Source of the DNA: Synergistaceae bacterium
Lineage (GTDB): Bacteria > Synergistota > Synergistia > Synergistales > Aminobacteriaceae
Reading direction: 5' to 3'
Assembly (NCBI GenBank): GCA_017394925.1
Contig: JAFPWQ010000251.1
Span: forward strand, 1-5,356
Length of the DNA stretch: 5,356 nucleotides
Shown: positions 1-4,126 of the stretch, piece by piece
How the letters are laid out: every line of letters starts with the position of its first letter
Numbering within the stretch: position 1 is the stretch's first letter
Notes under the pieces: generated by a model
What the model was told of the DNA's origin: nothing
Seen by the model: the letters and a program-made list of their open reading frames with translations, nothing else
Database searches by the model: none
Position numbers and translations under genes: made by a program

Positions 1-918
1 ATCAACTGCGTATACTCTGCCGTCTCCTGCCGCAACATAAACGATTCCGCCTGCGATGACAGGATCAGAAGCAACTTCTCCGCCTTCAGTGCTGAAGTTC
101 CAGATTATGCTTCCGTCTTTGGCATTAAGACCTGCGACTATGCCTCTTCCTGTTCCGACAACGATTAAATTTCCGTCAGTAACTGGTGAAGTTGTAACGG
201 GGTCTCCGATTTTCGCGTGCCATAATGGTTCGATGCCGTTAATCTTTACTGCCTGAACTGATCCGTCCCATGAAGAGAAGTAGACGTTTCCGTTATTCAC
301 AACAGGTGAATTAATTGCACCGCCTGCACCGCCTCCTCCGATTCGTTTGCCGGTCTTAGCGTCTATTATGCTGAATATGCCGTTATACTCACCGAGATAT
401 ACTTTTCCGTCCGAATATGCCGGAGCTGTTCTCAATCCCTGTGATGACCCTGAATATGTCCATAAAGTACGGCCGTCTTTCTGGCTGACTGCATAGAGCT
501 TATAGTCCGAACGTGCAAAGAATAACATTCCGTTTCCAGCTGTGAGACCTGAATCAATCATCAAGTTCTCGCCTTCATTCGGCACTGTCTCCCATACTGT
601 TGAGCCGTCTGAAACTTTCAGGCATGTAACCGTTCCGTTTCCCTGTGCAAAGAACACGTTATCACCGACAACTACGGGTGCACCTGTAACTGAATTTGTG
701 CCTCTGTACGTCCAGAGAACCGAACCTGTGCGCTTGTTGAGTGCATACATTCCGCCTGTTTCTGTTCCGAACAGAAGAGCATTCTCGGAAACAGCAAAGC
801 CTCCTGTTAATGATCCGCCGTCCTCAATCTTGAACGTGAACACTGGAGCGCGTCCTGCTGCACCTGCTGACATGGCCATGACCATGATTAGAATTAACGC
901 TGATAATATACGTTTCAT
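1..918 (-). CDS. Exported PQQ-type beta-propeller repeat protein, N-terminal part
   Basis: This is an open frame of 306 codons that runs off the left edge, so the C-terminus is not visible. Residues 1-21 form a signal peptide: Lys-Arg, a hydrophobic core, then Ala-Gly-Ala-Ala. The rest is a series of blades of about 40 residues with the pattern (I/V)(Y/F)-x-G-(T/S/D)-x-x-G-x-(V/L)-x-(A/C)-(L/V)-(N/D)-x-x-(T/D)-G-x-x-x-W. Blade motifs lie near residues 47-72, 87-110, 130-155, 172-195, 211-235, 250-275 and 292-306. Trp is present at 69, 109, 153, 233 and 273. Such folds act as PQQ-dependent enzymes or as protein-binding scaffolds such as BamB. There is no lipobox cysteine after the signal peptide, so it is not a BamB-type lipoprotein at its N-terminus. 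No catalytic residues can be assigned, and a binding or scaffold role outside the membrane is inferred. The ATG start is supported by GAGGTGA seven bases upstream and by the signal peptide. Confidence 0.88.
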   Translation of the reverse strand, partial: MKRILSALILIMVMAMSAGAAGRAPVFTFKIEDGGSLTGGFAVSENALLFGTETGGMYALNKRTGSVLWTYRGTNSVTGAPVVVGDNVFFAQGNGTVTCLKVSDGSTVWETVPNEGENLMIDSGLTAGNGMLFFARSDYKLYAVSQKDGRTLWTYSGSSQGLRTAPAYSDGKVYLGEYNGIFSIIDAKTGKRIGGGGAGGAINSPVVNNGNVYFSSWDGSVQAVKINGIEPLWHAKIGDPVTTSPVTDGNLIVVGTGRGIVAGLNAKDGSIIWNFSTEGGEVASDPVIAGGIVYVAAGDGRVYAVD

Positions 919-925
919 AAATAAA

Positions 926-945
926 TCACCTCACATGTAATTATA
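926..945 (-). promoter_or_regulatory. Ribosome-binding site and possible -10 box of the propeller gene
   Basis: Read on the minus strand, GAGGTGA (926-932) lies seven bases before the ATG at 918 and fixes the start. Just upstream is a perfect TATAAT (940-945). Initiation from it would give a leader of only about 15 nt, beginning next to the ribosome-binding site. No good -35 hexamer sits 16-18 bases further up, where the U-tract of the preceding terminator lies. The ribosome-binding site is secure. The promoter is tentative, and read-through from the peptidase gene is an alternative. Confidence 0.45.
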
Positions 946-956
946 ATGCGTGATGC

Positions 957-995
957 AAAAAATAAAGCCTCCCTGATAAATTCAGAGAGAGCTTT
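957..995 (-). terminator. Intrinsic terminator after the peptidase gene
   Basis: On the minus strand the arm AAAGCTCTCTCTGA (982-995) pairs with TCAGGGAGGCTTT (964-976), with one bulged or mismatched position and a 5-nt loop (977-981). The stem is followed by ATTTTTT (957-963). It begins 32 bases after the peptidase stop codon. The plus strand has no comparable T-run after the hairpin, so it works in the minus direction. It separates the peptidase from the propeller gene, although termination may be partial. Confidence 0.75.
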
Positions 996-1026
996 GCAAT
1001 TTATATTACGTGTATTTTAAGAAGGC

Positions 1027-3585
1027 TTAATATCTTTTTCTGCGCACTGACGGAATTAACGCAAGTACGGCAAGTGCAAATATACCCGTGAATGCATTGC
1101 ATCCGCCCCCTGATGAACTGGGCTTACTTGCAGGTGTCGGTGTCGGTTCAGGCTCGGGTTCAGGCTCGGGCTCTGGTTCAACATCTTCACTCTTTGTACC
1201 CAAAAGAATCACATTCTGTAAATAACCTTTCTCGAAACCTTCAATGTTATATACGAACGTGTAATATCCCAGAGGAATTTTGCCCTTAGTGCCGTTTACG
1301 TATGAGAGATTATTAGCGTCAACTGTAACTCTCAAATCACCGCTGAGTGTCTCATAGAATGGTCCGTATACAGGATATTCTGCTCTGCTGAACGTATCCT
1401 TCCAGAATAGATCAGGCTCAAAATTCGGATCAAACAGTGGATCATATTCAAATTTGGATAATTCATTGCGTCCCTTCGGATATTCGGTAAATGGAGTCTT
1501 TGTGTATGAGAGAACGTATTCATTATCTTCTGTTGTGTTCTGAAGCCAGAAAGTAACTCTTGCAGTTTTCGGAACTTCTACACTCTCATCATATGACGCT
1601 GCGATGTTAATATTAACGGTCTGTACCGGGAAATTACGAAGTCCGCGATTTGACTCTTTGATATTGCCTACGAGCATTTCGGGTTCTTCTTCAACTGGAA
1701 TCTCAATAACAGTCTTTACATCATCAGAATATACAGCGTTGTTATTTGTGCTGTTCACAGTGAAGGCCTTAATGCATACGTTCATAGGAGTGTGCATCAT
1801 AACATTCGACTTTAAGTCATAAACTTCAAGTTCAACAGCATCGCGCCATTCATTTCCGTTAGTTGAAATCCAGCTCTCATAGTCATGAACAACAGCGAAA
1901 TCTGAATAACTTTCGATTTTATGCTCAACTGCTACAGGATACACATAGCCTTCGTTTTTGAACTCAATCACAACCGTGAAATATTCGCCTGCTGTCAGTG
2001 CTACAGGTGAAGGAAGTTTCACAGTGTGATAGCCTGCATACGGGAATGTTGCTGTGCCTGACACAAAAGAAGCTCCTGATGCCGGATAAGGTCTGTCCGT
2101 TGGTCTGTCCTTTATGCCGTAATAGACGTACCAGTTCACACTCGCGTTATTCTCCGTTGTGTAGAATGCAATACTTTCGAGGCTCTCACCGCGCGATAAC
2201 ACTTTGAATGCATTCGCTCCCCACATTGTTGTGCTGGCTTCACCGTAAGATGAGCACCAGCCTAGCGGATCATATTCGTAGATGTTGAGATACGGATTCT
2301 TATCTTCAACGATAAATGCTGTTCCATCCATGAAGGGCTGTTCATAGGACATCCAGAAATATCCGCCGTCATGAAGTCCGGCCTTCCTGCTTAAATCTGC
2401 TGACTCAATCGGCCAGTTAGTTCCCCATGAATTTTTCACAAGCCATGCTCCGTTTGATGACGGTCTTGCACTCTCAATGAAATTCGTACGCGGATAATTG
2501 TCATCCCAGCCGATTATAGCGACTTCATGATTCGCTTTTCCTACTTCAGCGGTTTTATCGAAATATGCGCCTGTCTCCGTATTAAGTGTGTCATCATCAT
2601 TACCGGCAACATACGCAATAGCTAAAGCTCCGTGCTGCATAATGAGACTCTTTGTGTATGTCATATTTGGCTGTAACAGTTCATTGATGCCGATGTTTTC
2701 CATATACTCATCTCTTATGCCTGCCACTATAGGCCACGGCGTTGAGAAAAGAGCATCAGTGAGTCTCAGACCGGGCAGCTTCTCGTCAAAGAAATCTGCG
2801 GGATAACTAGCCTGATCAGGAACAAGTTTTTTGCCTGATCTCTTCTGACTTATGCTGTTAAGATCTGCAGGTGTGGGAAGTACTTCAAGTTTTCTCCAGA
2901 GGTCTCCGGGAAATCCTGCATCATTGCTGAGAGCCTCAACTGAAAGATACGGAAGCATTGAAGAAGTTGCCGGGCCGTCAAGCCTTGCGAGATACGCGAT
3001 TCCGAAACCTGTAAATCCTCCGTCGATTATAGTAAGTGCTGTCGTTCCGCGCTCAGGTCCTGTACGCCTCGTTTTATCCGGATGATTCTTTGCGAACCAT
3101 GCCATATGAAGCTCGGACATATTAAGATTACTTGCATTGCCCCATGAGCCGTCAACTTTGCCATCATTGTTGGCCAGATGAGTCAGATAATTACTCTCAA
3201 CAGCCGCTGTCATTCCGAATGCCCAGCATGTTCCCCACACACCCTGATTCTTTATCGGGGTAACACGGCCATAAGTGCGAAGGTCATATGATTCAGGAAG
3301 TTCATCTGCTGCTGCGAATACACGAGGAAGATTATCCGCAAGATGTGAAAGATTCACAGGGCCGGGAATGTAACCTGTCTTGTGTGATGTAACTGCATTT
3401 GAATTTGAAGCTGAAACTGAAGAAGCTGAAATTGAATCCGAAGGGTTTTGATTTTCCGCCTGCTTCGTCTGCTCCTCACGCCACTTCACGAATGCCGGAT
3501 TCATTGGTGCAAATCCTGCGTACGCTGATGATGCCGATATGATAAGGAGCATACATACCGACATGAATAACTTTTTGGGATTCAT
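1027..3585 (-). CDS. Secreted C1A (papain-family) cysteine peptidase with lectin-like domain and Synergist-CTERM-like tail
   Basis: Complete gene of 852 residues. Residues 1-23 are a signal peptide ending Ala-Tyr-Ala. Residues 48-65 are a Ser/Asn-rich spacer. The peptidase domain starts near residue 96 (LPESYDLR). All four papain-site residues are visible: oxyanion Gln114 and nucleophile Cys120 in KNQGVWGTCWAF, His353 in NHEVAIIGWDD, and Asn385 in WLVKNSWGTNW. It should cleave peptide bonds outside the cytoplasm. Residues about 425-610 match the lectin-like domain that follows C1A domains in many bacterial secreted peptidases (YEYDPLGW, then beta strands). Residues about 630-798 are beta-rich and unassigned. 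Residues 803-818 are an EP/TP linker, and 825-852 are a Gly-Gly-Gly-Cys, hydrophobic, basic sorting tail. Compared with papain, the Cys-His gap (233 residues against 134) and the His-Asn gap (32 against 16) are long. No I29-type inhibitor propeptide is evident. AGGAGG lies 10 bases before the ATG. The substrate is unknown. Confidence 0.95.
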   Translation of the reverse strand: MNPKKLFMSVCMLLIISASSAYAGFAPMNPAFVKWREEQTKQAENQNPSDSISASSVSASNSNAVTSHKTGYIPGPVNLSHLADNLPRVFAAADELPESYDLRTYGRVTPIKNQGVWGTCWAFGMTAAVESNYLTHLANNDGKVDGSWGNASNLNMSELHMAWFAKNHPDKTRRTGPERGTTALTIIDGGFTGFGIAYLARLDGPATSSMLPYLSVEALSNDAGFPGDLWRKLEVLPTPADLNSISQKRSGKKLVPDQASYPADFFDEKLPGLRLTDALFSTPWPIVAGIRDEYMENIGINELLQPNMTYTKSLIMQHGALAIAYVAGNDDDTLNTETGAYFDKTAEVGKANHEVAIIGWDDNYPRTNFIESARPSSNGAWLVKNSWGTNWPIESADLSRKAGLHDGGYFWMSYEQPFMDGTAFIVEDKNPYLNIYEYDPLGWCSSYGEASTTMWGANAFKVLSRGESLESIAFYTTENNASVNWYVYYGIKDRPTDRPYPASGASFVSGTATFPYAGYHTVKLPSPVALTAGEYFTVVIEFKNEGYVYPVAVEHKIESYSDFAVVHDYESWISTNGNEWRDAVELEVYDLKSNVMMHTPMNVCIKAFTVNSTNNNAVYSDDVKTVIEIPVEEEPEMLVGNIKESNRGLRNFPVQTVNINIAASYDESVEVPKTARVTFWLQNTTEDNEYVLSYTKTPFTEYPKGRNELSKFEYDPLFDPNFEPDLFWKDTFSRAEYPVYGPFYETLSGDLRVTVDANNLSYVNGTKGKIPLGYYTFVYNIEGFEKGYLQNVILLGTKSEDVEPEPEPEPEPEPTPTPASKPSSSGGGCNAFTGIFALAVLALIPSVRRKRY
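1030..1110 (-). other. Synergist-CTERM-like C-terminal sorting signal of the peptidase
   Basis: This encodes residues 826-852: Gly-Gly-Gly-Cys829-Asn, a hydrophobic segment rich in Ala, Leu and Ile up to about residue 845, then a cluster Arg-Arg-Lys-Arg-Tyr. The tripartite layout of motif, transmembrane segment and basic end is that of bacterial CTERM sorting signals. The Gly-Gly-Cys motif and its position fit the Synergist-CTERM family known from Synergistota. In Cys-containing CTERM families the cysteine is thought to be the processing and anchoring site. That step is inferred here, and no sorting peptidase is encoded in the window. Confidence 0.75.
1132..1179 (-). repeat. Tandem Pro-Glu / Pro-Thr coding repeat
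   Basis: Six-base repeats with small variations encode six Glu-Pro units and then two Thr-Pro units (residues 803-818). The stretch is an extended, acidic spacer that would hold the catalytic and lectin-like domains away from the membrane or wall, placed directly before the sorting tail. The repetitive DNA could change in unit number between strains. Confidence 0.85.
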
Positions 3586-3595
3586 TAACGAATCG

Positions 3596-3663
3596 CCTCC
3601 TGTAATTTTAAATCAGCAATACATTCTGAACTAGCCAGTTTTTTTTTTTTATCCGTATTTATA
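3596..3663 (-). promoter_or_regulatory. Upstream region of the peptidase gene: ribosome-binding site and candidate -10 box
   Basis: On the minus strand AGGAGG (3596-3601) is a strong ribosome-binding site 10 bases before the ATG at 3585. A candidate -10 box TATAAA lies at 3658-3663. Transcription from it would start near 3651, at the edge of an A12 tract, and give a leader of about 65 nt. No convincing -35 box was found. A second hexamer, TAAAAT, lies just upstream of the ribosome-binding site but would leave almost no leader. Confidence 0.4.
3639..3650. repeat. 12-base T homopolymer
   Basis: An uninterrupted run of twelve T (A on the minus strand) lies between the candidate -10 box and the ribosome-binding site of the peptidase gene. 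Runs of this length are prone to replication and transcription slippage and bend DNA. It has no good hairpin next to it, so it is not a terminator. Confidence 0.9.
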
Positions 3664-3673
3664 CTGAAAAGAT

Positions 3674-3696
3674 TTAATGATAATACTTAATGATAA
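3674..3696. repeat. Pair of 10-bp direct repeats upstream of the peptidase gene
   Basis: TTAATGATAA occurs twice (3674-3683 and 3687-3696), three bases apart, giving a 13-bp period. The pair lies 11 bases upstream of the candidate TATAAA box of the peptidase gene, over the expected -35 region. This placement would suit an operator or activator site, but the repeat is AT-rich and could be chance. No regulator is encoded nearby. Confidence 0.4.
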
Positions 3697-3709
3697 GAAT
3701 AGAAGAAAG

Positions 3710-3751
3710 AAAAAAATCCTCTCCTGCGCGAGATTAATTTTTAGGAGAGGG
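3710..3751 (-). terminator. Intrinsic terminator of the small 63-residue gene
   Basis: On the minus strand CCTCTCCT (3743-3750) pairs perfectly with AGGAGAGG (3718-3725) around a 17-nt loop, followed by A and seven T (3710-3716). The hairpin begins 12 bases after the stop codon at 3763. This is good independent evidence that the small minus-strand frame is a real transcribed gene. The plus strand lacks a T-run, so it is one-directional. Confidence 0.85.
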
Positions 3752-3762
3752 ATAATTAGACG

Positions 3763-3954
3763 CTATACATACTGCTCAACCTGATCATGAACGACAACAA
3801 GATTATTGAAGTCTTCAATCTGCGGACGCTGTACCATGACAGGCTCACGGACATGCATATACTGCGTCTCACTTCTGCGGATAACAAAGCCGCGTTCAAG
3901 TCTGCTTGCTGTCCCTGCAGTGTTGACTATCGTGTTGGTCTGTACGACTCGCAT
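3763..3954 (-). CDS. Small lysine-free protein of unknown function (63 aa)
   Basis: I do not recognise a family. The product starts MRVVQTNTIV and ends VVVHDQVEQYV. It has no signal peptide or membrane segment, 12 Val and 6 Gln, 7 Arg balanced by 7 acidic residues, two His, and no Lys, Cys or Trp. It is probably a small soluble, beta-rich cytoplasmic protein. GGGAGG lies eight bases before the ATG at 3954. A TTG two codons upstream (3960) is in frame but only about two bases from the ribosome-binding site, so it is rejected as the start. A strong terminator follows the stop codon. The gene is divergent from the MATE gene and co-directional with the peptidase, but the terminator separates it from the latter. 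The reality of the gene is fairly secure; its function is open. Confidence 0.7.
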   Translation of the reverse strand: MRVVQTNTIVNTAGTASRLERGFVIRRSETQYMHVREPVMVQRPQIEDFNNLVVVHDQVEQYV

Positions 3955-3961
3955 TTGCAAT

Positions 3962-3968
3962 TCCTCCC
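3962..3968 (-). promoter_or_regulatory. Ribosome-binding site that sets the start of the small gene
   Basis: The minus strand reads GGGAGGA here, eight bases from GGAGG to the ATG at 3954. This spacing favours the ATG over the upstream TTG at 3960. Confidence 0.8.
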
Positions 3969-3991
3969 TGAATTGTAGTATTACGCAATAA

Positions 3992-4021
3992 ATTTTACCC
4001 TAAATACTTATGAATTCACAG
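3992..4021 (-). promoter_or_regulatory. Possible promoter of the small gene
   Basis: On the minus strand TAAAAT (3992-3997) could be a -10 box, with CTGTGA (4016-4021) as a poor -35 box at 18-bp spacing. This would give a leader of about 30 nt. The -35 matches only three of six consensus bases, so the call is weak. It lies within about 30 bp of the plus-strand promoter of the MATE gene, so the two polymerases would compete or be regulated together. Confidence 0.3.
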
Positions 4022-4030
4022 TGCTATAAT
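4022..4030 (+). promoter_or_regulatory. Extended -10 promoter upstream of the MATE gene
   Basis: TGCTATAAT is a perfect extended -10 element (TGn followed by TATAAT). No good -35 hexamer is present at 16-18 bp, which extended -10 promoters can tolerate. Transcription should start near 4036-4038 and leave a leader of about 90 nt before the TTG at 4127, with room for the hairpin described next. Confidence 0.6.
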
Positions 4031-4035
4031 GATTC

Positions 4036-4092
4036 CCGCCGTGCGGCAATTAATGCGTAAGTCCAGGTTGAAATGGGCAGACGCATTTTTTT
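4036..4092 (+). terminator. Terminator-like hairpin in the MATE leader (candidate attenuator or small RNA end)
   Basis: AATGCGT (4052-4058) pairs with ACGCATT (4081-4087). Inside, across a 2x2 purine internal loop, GTCCA (4061-4065) pairs with TGGGC (4074-4078) around an 8-nt loop. The outer arm runs directly into seven T (4086-4092). A short CCGC/GCGG hairpin with a 3-nt loop (4036-4046) precedes it. No plus-strand gene ends upstream, so a terminator here makes sense only for a leader RNA that starts at the extended -10 box. It would then be an attenuator or riboswitch expression platform for the transporter gene, or the end of a small RNA of about 55 nt. No known riboswitch class was recognised by eye. 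Confidence 0.6.
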
Positions 4093-4110
4093 ATGCAAAA
4101 ATTTTTTCAT

Positions 4111-4118
4111 GAAGGTGA
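4111..4118 (+). promoter_or_regulatory. Ribosome-binding site that selects the TTG start of the MATE gene
   Basis: GAAGGTGA lies eight bases before TTG at 4127. Its core AGGTGA also precedes the propeller gene (926-931), at nearly the same distance from its ATG. An in-frame ATG at 4109 and an in-frame GTG at 4115 have no ribosome-binding site at a usable distance, so the TTG is preferred. Confidence 0.65.
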
Positions 4119-4126
4119 ATTTAAAC

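Noticed and set aside
1..918. Naming the propeller protein BamB
   Set aside because: The blades are similar, but there is no lipobox Cys after the signal peptide and no Bam-related neighbour in view. A general propeller name is safer.
542..940. Open frame on the plus strand opposite the propeller gene
   Set aside because: It has no ribosome-binding site, its product shows no family signal, and the minus strand carries clear propeller repeats plus a signal peptide over the same bases.
1092..1523. Short open frames overlapping the 3' end of the peptidase gene
   Set aside because: They arise from the repetitive Pro/Glu coding stretch and from antisense reading of a well-supported domain; none has a start signal or a recognisable product.
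3955..3960. TTG at 3960 as start of the small protein
   Set aside because: It lies only about two bases after the GGGAGGA ribosome-binding site, which is correctly spaced for the ATG at 3954.
3787..3991. Plus-strand frames opposite the 63-residue gene
   Set aside because: No ribosome-binding site precedes them and no terminator follows them. The minus strand has both.
4031..4092. SRP RNA, tRNA or a mini-ykkC riboswitch in the MATE leader
   Set aside because: The conserved SRP apical loop is absent, there is no cloverleaf, and the paired ACGR hairpin loops of mini-ykkC are missing. It is kept as an unassigned structured leader.
4093..4110. AT-rich near-palindrome ATGCAAAAATTTTTTCAT
   Set aside because: It would leave no loop and contains only weak A-T pairs, so it is unlikely to fold or act as a terminator. 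It is probably just an unstructured leader segment.
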